Assembly: GCA_903953455.1 (NCBI GenBank)
Contig: CAJBJW010000002.1
Coordinates: forward strand, 1-21,812
DNA from: an uncultured Pseudomonadota bacterium
GTDB taxonomy: Bacteria; Pseudomonadota; Gammaproteobacteria; Methylococcales; Methylomonadaceae
DNA: 21,812 nucleotides
Direction of reading: 5' to 3'
Shown: positions 6,309 through 13,990 of the stretch, one piece after another
How positions within the stretch are numbered: the stretch's first letter is position 1
Layout of the letters: every line of letters starts with the position of its first letter
Translations under genes and position numbers: made by a program
The notes under the pieces: model-generated
The model's database searches: none
Told to the model about the DNA's origin: nothing
The model's input: only the letters and a program-made list of their open reading frames with translations

Positions 6309-8207
6309 ATGACCCAACGTCTTTTCAATAAAATCCACTCATTAAGAAACAAACAAGTGCCTGCTACCGCATTAGGCTTATTACGGATAGGGTATGGACT
6401 AATCACTCTGCAAGAAATTTTCTTTCTTTGCTATTTTAATCATTTAATTTTTGACCCCATCCCCTACTTGGATGTCGAGTTCCCAATGATTCCGGCTTTT
6501 TTAGGAATATGGGCACTTGCCGCATTCTGCGTGGTAGTCGGTTACCACTATCAAACTGCAATGATTTGGAATTACCTGCTCTGGATTGTATTTGTTAATT
6601 TCACGCCGATGCAACGTGACTTTGATGGTGGATTTGATACATTTATGATTGGAGCAGGTTTTTTCTTTCTCTTCATGCCTTTAGATAAAACATTTTCGCT
6701 AGATAATTTACGCTACAAACTCAATCGACCTTTTGTTCATTACAGTACCTATCAAAAACCAACTGTTACTGTACTCGCGTATTACGTACCCATTATTATT
6801 TGCCTTGGCTTTCTGTACGTTGATTCTGCAATACACAAATTATTTGCAGAACATTGGCGCAATGGTCTTGGGACATGGCTACCCGCCACGCAACCCTACT
6901 ATGTATCAGCTCTTGATATGTCGCCACTACTCAATCAAGAATGGCTGCAAAATGTACTGGGTTACACGATTTTAGTTTTTCAATTTACCTTTATTTTTTT
7001 GTTTTGGCAGCGTCAGTTGCGCGTGGTGTTTTTATTTATCGGCATGGGTTTGCATTTAGGCATTACGATATCATTTAACATCTACCCGTTTGGCCTTGGG
7101 ATGTTATGTTTTTACTTACTCATGGTCCCATTTGCATGGTGGCGTGCAATAAATACATTTTTTGTCGCAAAGCAACCCACATTGACCGTATTTTTCGATA
7201 AACTCTGCCCATTATGCAATCGAACTGTGTTAATTTTGAATCACTTCGATATTTTTAAACGCATTGATTTTCAAAACGCACAAGAAAACGCCGCAAATCA
7301 CCCTGCATTGTGCAATATTGATAATTCGGAACTACTGAAGGATTTATACGCAATCGACGCACAAGGGCGCGTTTATGCAGGAGTAGATACTTATATTCAA
7401 ATATTAAAGCACTCATGCTACTTAGCTTTTGTAGGCACGATACTTTCATTACCGTTAATTAAATCCGTAGCGATCAGAAAATACCGAGCCATTGCGGATA
7501 ATCGTGTCCGCATAACCTGCGATGTGACTTGTTTACCACCAGCAATGCCATTAACTAACAACACTTGGTATACACAACTTTTTGAACAACATACTGAGCA
7601 AAAACCTAAAGCATTTTCGCGAAAACTCACGAAAATTTTGATTCTGATATTTTTGCTGCAGCTTAACAGTACGATTCACTATGGCTTAATTTATCGCTTG
7701 AAATTACATAACCCCTTGCTATCTCCAGTAACGCAAGTGAGCAATATGTTCATATTATGGTCACAGACATTTATTGGCATTATTCCGCATCCACTGTATT
7801 TACATGATCATTTCCAAGGCTACGATCACATACTCGCCATTACCTATATCGATGCACAGGGAAAGGAGCAATGGCTACCATTCATCAATGAAGAAGGACG
7901 CATGCTTGCACCTAATTGGGGACGCGTCCACTCAATGTGGGCAAACATTGCCGTCACACCTAATATTGATAGCGTCCGTTTACAAAAATTCATTATGAAA
8001 ATAACGGCATTTTATGGCTATCAATTAGGACTCGATTTACCAAAAACCACTTTTCATATCCAAATGAAAAAAATCGCTGCACCCTTTCATTGGGTATATG
8101 ATCAACGCAATCTAAACATGGCTGGAGAGTGGATAATCATTGGTGAGGCGCACTGGCAAAATAAGCAAATAAAAATCAGCTTGCCTAATGACATTAATCG
8201 ACTTTAA
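6309..8207 (+). CDS. HTTM-domain / DCC (DUF393) fusion membrane protein
   Basis: Large membrane protein of 632 residues with three parts. Residues 1-285 are an HTTM (vitamin K-dependent gamma-carboxylase-like) module of several membrane helices. Residues about 292-405 are a DCC-family (DUF393) thiol-oxidoreductase module with the signature FFDKLCPLC, giving a CxxC pair Cys300/Cys303. The remainder has one helix (about 440-460) and a C-terminal soluble region of no recognised family. The frame is open further left to a TTG at 6249, but that lies inside the upstream terminator stem, so the ATG at 6309 is preferred; no good Shine-Dalgarno precedes it. HTTM proteins of bacteria mostly have unknown substrates; true gamma-carboxylation should not be assumed. 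The CxxC suggests redox chemistry, possibly coupled to the membrane part. Confidence 0.88.
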   Translation: MTQRLFNKIHSLRNKQVPATALGLLRIGYGLITLQEIFFLCYFNHLIFDPIPYLDVEFPMIPAFLGIWALAAFCVVVGYHYQTAMIWNYLLWIVFVNFTPMQRDFDGGFDTFMIGAGFFFLFMPLDKTFSLDNLRYKLNRPFVHYSTYQKPTVTVLAYYVPIIICLGFLYVDSAIHKLFAEHWRNGLGTWLPATQPYYVSALDMSPLLNQEWLQNVLGYTILVFQFTFIFLFWQRQLRVVFLFIGMGLHLGITISFNIYPFGLGMLCFYLLMVPFAWWRAINTFFVAKQPTLTVFFDKLCPLCNRTVLILNHFDIFKRIDFQNAQENAANHPALCNIDNSELLKDLYAIDAQGRVYAGVDTYIQILKHSCYLAFVGTILSLPLIKSVAIRKYRAIADNRVRITCDVTCLPPAMPLTNNTWYTQLFEQHTEQKPKAFSRKLTKILILIFLLQLNSTIHYGLIYRLKLHNPLLSPVTQVSNMFILWSQTFIGIIPHPLYLHDHFQGYDHILAITYIDAQGKEQWLPFINEEGRMLAPNWGRVHSMWANIAVTPNIDSVRLQKFIMKITAFYGYQLGLDLPKTTFHIQMKKIAAPFHWVYDQRNLNMAGEWIIIGEAHWQNKQIKISLPNDINRL

Positions 8208-8236
8208 TTAAATCGAAATTATTAGGCTTTTTATTA

Positions 8237-8266
8237 TTGCAATGACACAATAGTTCATGATATAAA
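8237..8266 (+). promoter_or_regulatory. Candidate promoter of the 37-aa lipoprotein gene
   Basis: TTGCAA (8237-8242) and TATAAA (8261-8266) are separated by 18 bases. A second, perfect TATAAT (8294-8299) lies closer to the gene but lacks a good -35. Either would allow transcription independent of the upstream membrane-protein gene. Confidence 0.4.
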
Positions 8267-8326
8267 TTGCCCGTGCTTAGAAATTTGCGCAACTATAATT
8301 AAAAAACAACTTGGAGGATTTCAAAA

Positions 8327-8440
8327 ATGAAAAAAGTAATTTCTGTATTAGCTTTAGCGTTAATGATTGTTGGTTTGACAGGTTGCATCGATGGTCAAGA
8401 CGACAGCAAACAAAAAGTGTCTAGCTCTATTCAACTTTAA
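8327..8440 (+). CDS. 37-residue small lipoprotein (unknown function)
   Basis: Tiny secreted lipoprotein. It starts MKKVISVLALALMIVGLTGC: two lysines, a hydrophobic stretch and the lipobox LTGC, with Cys20 as the lipidated residue. After processing only 18 residues remain, hydrophilic and rich in Asp, Gln, Lys and Ser. With Ile21 rather than Asp after the Cys, sorting to the outer membrane is likely by the usual +2 rule. The Shine-Dalgarno GGAGG (8313-8317) lies 9 bases before ATG, candidate promoters precede it, and two hairpins including a strong terminator follow, so it is a separately expressed gene. It resembles entericidin-type peptides only in size and signal; I cannot assign it to that family. 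Confidence 0.82.
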   Translation: MKKVISVLALALMIVGLTGCIDGQDDSKQKVSSSIQL

Positions 8441-8457
8441 TTTTTTGTTGAAAAGGT

Positions 8458-8478
8458 TAAACAGTTTTTAACTGTTTA
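8458..8478 (+). other. AT-rich hairpin after the lipoprotein gene
   Basis: TAAACAGTT (8458-8466) and AACTGTTTA (8470-8478) form a perfect 9-bp stem with a TTT loop, 17 bases after the stop codon. It shares the AGTT-TTT-AACT core with the hairpin that follows xoxF. Confidence 0.5.
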
Positions 8479-8490
8479 GAGCTTTCAGAA

Positions 8491-8516
8491 AACCCAGCAC
8501 TTGTGCTGGGTTTTTT
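8491..8516 (+). terminator. Rho-independent terminator of the lipoprotein gene
   Basis: AACCCAGCAC (8491-8500) and GTGCTGGGTT (8503-8512) form a near-continuous palindrome followed by a six-T run. On the opposite strand the stem is followed only by a short T-run, so it may also help end the convergent rhomboid transcript. Confidence 0.92.
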
Positions 8517-8536
8517 GCGTTTAGAACATCAAAAAA

Positions 8537-9223
8537 CTAGATAATCGTTTTTTCCGACAATAAAAATACACGGTATAGCAAACAACCGCTAATAAATCCC
8601 CCCAAATGTGCCCACCACGCCACACTAGCGCCAACACCTGTAAATAACACTGCCTCTGTTGCATTATGCAATTGTAGTATCACCCAAAGCCCTAAAAAGG
8701 CAATCGCAGGAATAGGCAGTAAAATTGGATAAATAAAAGGAATCCACACGATGACACGCTCAAGAGGGTATAAACAAAAATAAGCAGCTAAGACACCTGC
8801 AATAGCCCCAGATGCACCGATAACAGGAATAGCGAGCGTCGGATCAAAATACCACTGCAATAAAGTTGCTAATGCACCGCATATCAAATAAAACGCTAAA
8901 AATCGCCAGCGGCCCATTCTATCTTCGATATTATCCCCAAAGATCCACAAAAACCACATATTAAAAATCAAATGCAACCAATCGTTATGCAAAAATAAAT
9001 TACTAATAAACGAAAAACCATAATCAGGTGGAAGACCAAAATCTTTAGCCCAAGCAGGATTGGAATAGCGAACAGGCACCATTCCATATAAATTCACTAA
9101 TTTATAACCTAGTGCATCGGGCAGAAATTGCATTGACACGAATATAACACTACAAACCACCATAATGGCCCATGTCATAATAGGACGTGAAAAACAGGGT
9201 GCGGTATCTCGAATAGGAATCAT
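8537..9223 (-). CDS. Rhomboid-family intramembrane serine protease
   Basis: Polytopic inner-membrane protease that cleaves transmembrane segments of other proteins. The protein is 228 residues from the ATG at 9223, chosen because GAGAGGAAAAACG places a Shine-Dalgarno just before it; the in-frame TTG at 9238 lies upstream of that site. Catalytic Ser138 is in GASGAIAG and His206 in AHLGGF; HLIFNMWFLW (about 84-93) carries the conserved His and Asn of the oxyanion region. At least six hydrophobic segments are visible. It is longer between the first helix and the HN helix than E. coli GlpG-type cores, which is common in the short-loop bacterial family with a membrane-associated L1 loop. It follows ilvE by 137 bases and could be cotranscribed. 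Confidence 0.93.
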   Translation of the reverse strand: MIPIRDTAPCFSRPIMTWAIMVVCSVIFVSMQFLPDALGYKLVNLYGMVPVRYSNPAWAKDFGLPPDYGFSFISNLFLHNDWLHLIFNMWFLWIFGDNIEDRMGRWRFLAFYLICGALATLLQWYFDPTLAIPVIGASGAIAGVLAAYFCLYPLERVIVWIPFIYPILLPIPAIAFLGLWVILQLHNATEAVLFTGVGASVAWWAHLGGFISGCLLYRVFLLSEKTII

Positions 9224-9313
9224 CGTTTTTCCTCTCAAATTAATGGATTTAAAAGGAAATAAACGTACTTCCCTTTATTTAGTTGACATAACACGGAGAT
9301 AGAGAACGAGAGT

Positions 9314-9331
9314 GGGCAAAATCCATTGCCC
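9314..9331 (-). other. Hairpin downstream of ilvE
   Basis: GGGCAA (9314-9319) and TTGCCC (9326-9331) pair around a 6-base loop, 29 bases past the ilvE stop. There is no T-run after it in the minus direction, so it is at most a weak terminator. Confidence 0.3.
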
Positions 9332-9360
9332 TAATGCGATATCCAGCAAATCTTTATACG

Positions 9361-10281
9361 TTAAACGTAAGTTAACCAATCTGCGTACTGATCACCACGT
9401 CCATGAACAGCATCAAAATAAAGTGATTGCAGCTTTTCAGTCACAACACCACGACTGCCTGAACCAATTTTACGATTATCGAGTTCACGAATGGGCGTCA
9501 CTTCTGCCGCAGAGCCTGTAAAGAAGGCTTCATCTGCGACATAAATTTCATCGCGTGTGATACGCTTTTCAACCACTTCAAATCCTAAATCACGCGCAAT
9601 GGTCATCACTGAATCGCGAGTAATCCCCTCTAAGGCAGACGTGGTTTCCGGTGTATAAATTTTTCCATTGCGAACGATAAATAAGTTTTCAGCACTTCCT
9701 TCTGCCGCAAAACCTTCATGATCGAGCATCAACGCTTCATCATAGCCGTTCGCGCGAGCTTCTTGGAGAGCAAGAATCGAATTAATATAGTTACCATTGG
9801 CTTTTGCTTTACACATGGTGCTATTGTGGTGATTTCGCGTGTATGATGAAGTGCGAATACGAATACCCTTCTCAATACTTTCTGCCCCTAAATACGCACC
9901 CCAAGACCATGCAGCAACCATCACATGCACTTTTAAATTATCTGCACGCAATCCCATGCCTTCAGACCCTAAAAAACACATGCTACGAATATAGGCGCTA
10001 TCTAATTTATTTTTGACTAGTGCGTCACATTGCACCTTATTGAGCTCTTCTTTACTAAAGGGCATTTGCATATTCATAATATGCGCTGAGCGAAACAATC
10101 TGTCTGTATGTTCTTGCAAACGAAAAATAGCCGTACCTTTTTGCGCATGATAAGCGCGAATACCTTCAAAAACTCCCAAGCCATAATGTAGTGTGTGCGT
10201 GAGAACATGTACTTTCGCTTCGCGCCAATCAACCCATTCACCGTCTAGCCAAATATAACCGTCGCGGTCATCCATACTCAT
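9361..10281 (-). CDS. ilvE: Branched-chain amino acid aminotransferase IlvE
   Basis: PLP-dependent fold-type IV aminotransferase that performs the last step of valine, leucine and isoleucine synthesis using glutamate as amino donor. From the ATG at 10281 the protein is 306 residues, close to the E. coli length; GGAG 9 bases upstream fixes this start, whereas the further TTG at 10296 overlaps the Shine-Dalgarno itself. The PLP lysine is Lys160 in AKANGNY, the same number as in E. coli IlvE. Other family motifs are HYGLGVFEGIRAY (about 32-44), EGSAENLF (about 194-201) and EGITRDSV. Class IV features such as these favour IlvE over D-amino-acid transaminase or PabC. It begins 35 bases after rdgC and is probably in the same transcript. 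Confidence 0.96.
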   Translation of the reverse strand: MSMDDRDGYIWLDGEWVDWREAKVHVLTHTLHYGLGVFEGIRAYHAQKGTAIFRLQEHTDRLFRSAHIMNMQMPFSKEELNKVQCDALVKNKLDSAYIRSMCFLGSEGMGLRADNLKVHVMVAAWSWGAYLGAESIEKGIRIRTSSYTRNHHNSTMCKAKANGNYINSILALQEARANGYDEALMLDHEGFAAEGSAENLFIVRNGKIYTPETTSALEGITRDSVMTIARDLGFEVVEKRITRDEIYVADEAFFTGSAAEVTPIRELDNRKIGSGSRGVVTEKLQSLYFDAVHGRGDQYADWLTYV

Positions 10282-10316
10282 ATTTGTATTCTCCAAAATT
10301 ATAAAATTATGTTTTT

Positions 10317-11225
10317 TTAAGCGCGATTTTCACCGCCAAAAATGACAATCAAACGGGGCAGAAAATTGGCTAATTCTGCCGTCATAATTGAAAAGTTCAC
10401 ATCGAATTTTTCTTCTAATGTCGCTGCATCCGACTCACCAACTTGCTCTTGAATTAAATCAAGAAACTTTAAACGTTTAACCGCTAAATTTTCATCTAAG
10501 ACAAAAGAAAGTCGATCTTCCCAATTTAGGGCTAACTTAATAACTTGTTTGCCACTATCTAAATGATTTTTAATTTCAGGCAGTGCTAAATCATGACGTT
10601 TACAGCGGATAATACCGCCATCTTCTTCAGGTGCGCGTAATTCACATTCATCCTCAATTACGATATCTGCGGGAGGATTTTGATCAAGCAACCATTGCGT
10701 CATAGTTAACACCGGCTTGTCTATTGTATTCAATGGAATTGCAGGTAAACCGCCTAATGTTTTACGAAGTGTACTCAGTAAATCCTCTGCCTTTTTAGCC
10801 GATGCACTATCCACCACAATAAAGCCATTTTGCGTATCAATATAAGCATAGGTTTTATGTGTAAACGTAAACGCGCGGGGAAGCAATTCAAAAATCAAAT
10901 TATCTTTTAATTCCGTTTTGGTTTTTTTAGATAATTTACGCCCTTCTTGCTCTTCAATTTCTTCAATTTTTTCTTGAAGCATTTCGTTAATCACTGACGA
11001 AGGAAGTACGCGCTCTTCTTTTTTCGCACAAATCATCAAATACCCATTTGTGCTATGAACCAACTCTTCTGATCCTTTTCCTAAAGGGGCTGTCCAGCCA
11101 AAACTAAACGCTTGCTGACCTGTGCAAGGCGAAAACGCCAACGTATCGAGTTTTTCAGCTAGTGTTTGCGCATCCAAAGCGAACGCTTCCGTTAAACGGA
11201 AAACGTTCAAATTTTTAAACCACAT
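10317..11225 (-). CDS. rdgC: Recombination-associated protein RdgC
   Basis: Cytoplasmic ring-forming DNA-binding protein that modulates RecA; its dimeric ring encircles double-stranded DNA. The 302-residue length is standard. The N-terminus MWFKNLNVFRL is characteristic for the family, as are FSFGWTAPLGK near 41-51 and the LPSSVINEMLQEKIEEIEEQ region near 94-113. The start is supported by AGGAAATAACC before ATG. It lies between apbC/Mrp and ilvE on the same strand. No sign of phage or recombination genes around it, so it is the chromosomal housekeeping copy. Confidence 0.96.
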   Translation of the reverse strand: MWFKNLNVFRLTEAFALDAQTLAEKLDTLAFSPCTGQQAFSFGWTAPLGKGSEELVHSTNGYLMICAKKEERVLPSSVINEMLQEKIEEIEEQEGRKLSKKTKTELKDNLIFELLPRAFTFTHKTYAYIDTQNGFIVVDSASAKKAEDLLSTLRKTLGGLPAIPLNTIDKPVLTMTQWLLDQNPPADIVIEDECELRAPEEDGGIIRCKRHDLALPEIKNHLDSGKQVIKLALNWEDRLSFVLDENLAVKRLKFLDLIQEQVGESDAATLEEKFDVNFSIMTAELANFLPRLIVIFGGENRA

Positions 11226-11288
11226 GGTTATTTCCTAAGTATCTATTTTGAAATATATAAGTGCATTATTATCGCACAATTAACGGTA

Positions 11289-12368
11289 TTATTTTTGTAC
11301 CACAATATTGGGGAATTTACCGCTAAAATCTTTAGGCTTGAGTGCAAGTCTCGCTGACATTTTACGCGCAATATCTAAATAAATTTGGGCAATACGACTA
11401 TCGGGTTGCGCCACCACAATCGGCTCACCACTATCCGCATACTGGCGAATATGAATATCAAGCGGCAACTGCCCTAAACAATCAATTTTATTGATCTCAG
11501 ACATCGCAGCGCCACCACCCGAACCAAAGATTGCCTCTTCATGCCCACATTGACTGCAAATGTGCAAACTCATGTTTTCAACCAACCCTAATACGGGAAC
11601 ATTCACTTTCTCGAACATTCCAAAACCACGTTGCGCATCAAGCAGCGCAATATCTTGCGGTGTTGTCACAATTATTGCGCCGCTTACAGGGACATTCTGC
11701 GCCAGAGTGAGCTGAATATCACCCGTACCAGGGGGTAAATCAATGACTAAATAATCTAGCGCCTCCCACTGAGTCTCTTTAAGTAACTGTTGCAAAGCAG
11801 TTGTTACCATCGGTCCACGCCAAATCAACGCTTGATCTTCAGCCACTAAATAGCCTATAGACATGGTTTGCACACCAAAAGCGACTTTAGGCTGCATGGT
11901 TTTATTGTCAAAACTTTCTGGCTTGCCTGACAGACCTAGCATCATAGGCACACTAGGTCCATAAATATCCGCATCCAAAATACCGACTTTTGCGCCATCC
12001 TGCGCCAGAGCAAGGGCTAAATTAACCGCTGTCGTTGACTTACCAACACCGCCTTTACCCGATGCAACGGCGATAATATTTTTCACATTTGGTATCAATT
12101 TCACATTTTGTTGAACGGCATGAGCAACAATTTTCACACTAATATCAACAACAATATCACCGATACCTTCAACCGACTTCAAATGTGCAATAAGATCTGA
12201 TTTTAAAGTTTCTAAATAACTTTTTGCTGCATATCCTAGCTCAACAACAAGATGAACATTCAAGCCATCTATATCAATGGACTTAATTGCTTTTGCAGTC
12301 ATTAAGTCTACACCATAATGGGGCTCAACGAACTGGCGTAAACGGCTTTCTATCTCTACTTTGGTCAT
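11289..12368 (-). CDS. apbC: Iron-sulfur cluster carrier protein ApbC/Mrp (ParA/MinD-type ATPase)
   Basis: P-loop ATPase that binds and transfers a [4Fe-4S] cluster to apo-enzymes in the cytoplasm. An N-terminal MIP18/DUF59 domain (about residues 1-90) precedes the NTPase domain. The deviant Walker A GKGGVGKST is near residue 104-112, and the conserved CxxC (HICSQCG, near 271-274) binds the cluster at the dimer interface. Two starts are possible: ATG at 12368 (used here) or a GTG three codons upstream at 12377; neither has a good Shine-Dalgarno. The gene follows the rhodanese by a short gap. Its location downstream of sdhB and sdhE makes a supply of Fe-S clusters to succinate dehydrogenase plausible, but that is inference. 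Confidence 0.95.
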   Translation of the reverse strand: MTKVEIESRLRQFVEPHYGVDLMTAKAIKSIDIDGLNVHLVVELGYAAKSYLETLKSDLIAHLKSVEGIGDIVVDISVKIVAHAVQQNVKLIPNVKNIIAVASGKGGVGKSTTAVNLALALAQDGAKVGILDADIYGPSVPMMLGLSGKPESFDNKTMQPKVAFGVQTMSIGYLVAEDQALIWRGPMVTTALQQLLKETQWEALDYLVIDLPPGTGDIQLTLAQNVPVSGAIIVTTPQDIALLDAQRGFGMFEKVNVPVLGLVENMSLHICSQCGHEEAIFGSGGGAAMSEINKIDCLGQLPLDIHIRQYADSGEPIVVAQPDSRIAQIYLDIARKMSARLALKPKDFSGKFPNIVVQK

Positions 12369-12396
12369 TTGTGTCACTGGTTAGGAAAATAAAAGA

Positions 12397-12906
12397 TTAT
12401 TTCTGTGTCGTTTTAATTGGATATCCAGCATCTTGCCAGCCTTTAATCCCACTGGTCATGCGAAATACGTGATGATACCCCAATTCTTTTGCCCACAATG
12501 CCGCTGTATTTGAGCGCCCACATTTATTTCCTCCGCAATAAACGACCACTTTGCGATTTAAATTCTCGCCCAACAGTGCTTTATAGGCATCTTGCGGACC
12601 ACTCGGTGCATCTTCATTCCATTTATGTGTAAAAGTTCCTTGAAATTCAAAATTATCTGCACCATCTATATAGGCTACGTCAAATTGATTTTTTGGATGT
12701 GCATCAATTAGAACAAAATTTTCTTTAGACGCGAGCATTTGGTTTAGCTCATTCACTGACAATAAACCATATCCACCTTGCTCTGCTTCATTGTGAATTT
12801 TAATAACGATTTCTTCAATCTCGTTTTCTTTGAGTGTTTGAGATTCGGCAAAAATAGGTGAAGTAAATAAAGCTGTTAAAGCAAAAATTAAGACCGTTTT
12901 TTTCAT
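12397..12906 (-). CDS. Periplasmic rhodanese-domain protein
   Basis: Single rhodanese domain exported to the periplasm. Of 169 residues, 1-20 form a Sec signal peptide (MKKTVLIFALTALFTSPIFA). The domain spans about 45-166 with the active-site Cys124 in VVYCGGNKCGRS, a loop of the length normal for sulfurtransferases, and the closing GIKGWQDAGYP motif. No lipobox is visible. The start is supported by GAGG 8 bases before ATG. Rhodaneses transfer sulfane sulfur, for example from thiosulfate or persulfides; the presence of a sulfide:quinone oxidoreductase elsewhere in the window makes a sulfur role reasonable. The true donor and acceptor cannot be read from sequence. Confidence 0.88.
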   Translation of the reverse strand: MKKTVLIFALTALFTSPIFAESQTLKENEIEEIVIKIHNEAEQGGYGLLSVNELNQMLASKENFVLIDAHPKNQFDVAYIDGADNFEFQGTFTHKWNEDAPSGPQDAYKALLGENLNRKVVVYCGGNKCGRSNTAALWAKELGYHHVFRMTSGIKGWQDAGYPIKTTQK

Positions 12907-12959
12907 GATGTCATCCTCGAATAAAGTAAATGAAATTTGTATTTACAGATTAGGTAAAA

Positions 12960-13154
12960 TTATCCCGTCGTCTCTTCTAAAAAAAGAAGTAACGCCGGCA
13001 ACAGTTCATCATCTTCCAATTGAAGTAATTGAATAAATGTGGATTGCTGTTGAGGTGTCGCATTAAGGTAATCGTTTTCTAAATATTTTTTTAGTAGCAA
13101 ATCTAATTCTAAACAACCACGTCGGCATTGCCAATATAGCTGTGTTAACTTCAT
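12960..13154 (-). CDS. sdhE: FAD assembly factor SdhE, short form
   Basis: Small cytoplasmic chaperone that promotes covalent attachment of FAD to SdhA. The correct start is the ATG at 13154, which overlaps the sdhB stop as ATGA; a longer in-frame extension into sdhB exists but begins with unrelated sequence. The 64-residue product has the family signature WQCRRGCLELD (residues 8-18), with RGxxE at Arg12-Glu16. It is shorter than the E. coli protein (88 residues), missing about 20 residues at the C-terminus but keeping the helical core and the LEDDELLPALL region. The overlap implies translational coupling with sdhB. Confidence 0.9.
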   Translation of the reverse strand: MKLTQLYWQCRRGCLELDLLLKKYLENDYLNATPQQQSTFIQLLQLEDDELLPALLLFLEETTG

Positions 13155-13930
13155 TTCTGTGTAACTAACAATTGCTTGATATTTGCAATGGCCTGAGCTG
13201 GATTGAGACCTTTTGGACAAGTATCAACGCAATTCATAATAGTGTGGCAGCGATAGACTTTAAATGCATCATCTAGCGCCTCTAAGCGCTCTTTTTTTGC
13301 CGTGTCTCGACTATCAGCAATAAAGCGATACGCTTGCAGCAAAACTGCCGGACCTAAATAACGATCACTATTCCACCAATAACTCGGGCAACTCGTCGAA
13401 CAACACGCACAAAGCACACAATCATAAAGCCCATCAAGTGCCGCGCGATCGGTTTCAGTTTGGAGTTGTTCGTGCTCTTGATCGAGATGATTGCTTTCAA
13501 GCCACGGTTTAATTGATGCATATTGCGCGTAAAAATGCGTCATATCAACCACTAAATCTTTAAGTACATTCATGTGCGGCAAGGGATAAATACGCAACGT
13601 ATTTGAAGGATAATTCGCCAGTGGACTAATACACGAGAGAGTATTTTTGCCATTCACATTCATCGCACACGACCCACACACCCCTTCTCGACAAGAACGT
13701 CGAAAAGTCAGCGAGCCATCTAAATCATTTTTAATTTTAAACAGAACATCCAGAACCATTGATCCACATTGATCTCGTGGAAGTTCAAACACGTCAATAT
13801 GAGGATTTTCATGATTATCTGGTTGCCACCGATAAACCTCAACACGATAAATAGGTACATTATTTTCATGTGCCCTTATTTTCTTCTCTTTTTTCACTAC
13901 TGAATTTTTCGGCAGACTAAATTCAACCAT
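13151..13930 (-). CDS. sdhB: Succinate dehydrogenase iron-sulfur subunit SdhB
   Basis: Electron-transfer subunit of respiratory complex II, linking the SdhA flavin to the membrane quinone site. All cluster ligands are present in 259 residues: [2Fe-2S] at Cys80, Cys85, Cys88 and Cys100; [4Fe-4S] at Cys171, Cys174, Cys177 and Cys238; [3Fe-4S] at Cys181, Cys228 and Cys234. The N-terminus is about 20 residues longer and more basic than in E. coli. A Shine-Dalgarno GGAG precedes ATG by 10 bases. The gene is 60 bases downstream of ribF and overlaps sdhE. sdhC, sdhD and sdhA are not adjacent, since ribF occupies the upstream position, so the complex II genes are split in this genome unless a second copy exists. 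Confidence 0.96.
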   Translation of the reverse strand: MVEFSLPKNSVVKKEKKIRAHENNVPIYRVEVYRWQPDNHENPHIDVFELPRDQCGSMVLDVLFKIKNDLDGSLTFRRSCREGVCGSCAMNVNGKNTLSCISPLANYPSNTLRIYPLPHMNVLKDLVVDMTHFYAQYASIKPWLESNHLDQEHEQLQTETDRAALDGLYDCVLCACCSTSCPSYWWNSDRYLGPAVLLQAYRFIADSRDTAKKERLEALDDAFKVYRCHTIMNCVDTCPKGLNPAQAIANIKQLLVTQK

Positions 13931-13990
13931 AGTACTATCTCTCCAAAATTTGGCACGCTGATGAAAAAGGAAAAGGACGTTATATCTATT

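Noticed and set aside
6309..7160. Calling the HTTM module a vitamin K-dependent gamma-carboxylase
   Set aside because: Only the membrane-domain family resemblance is visible; bacterial HTTM proteins generally lack evidence for glutamate carboxylation.
13155..13220. Longer SdhE with 22 extra N-terminal residues
   Set aside because: This part is out-of-frame sequence of sdhB; the ATG at 13154 overlapping the sdhB stop gives the normal SdhE start.
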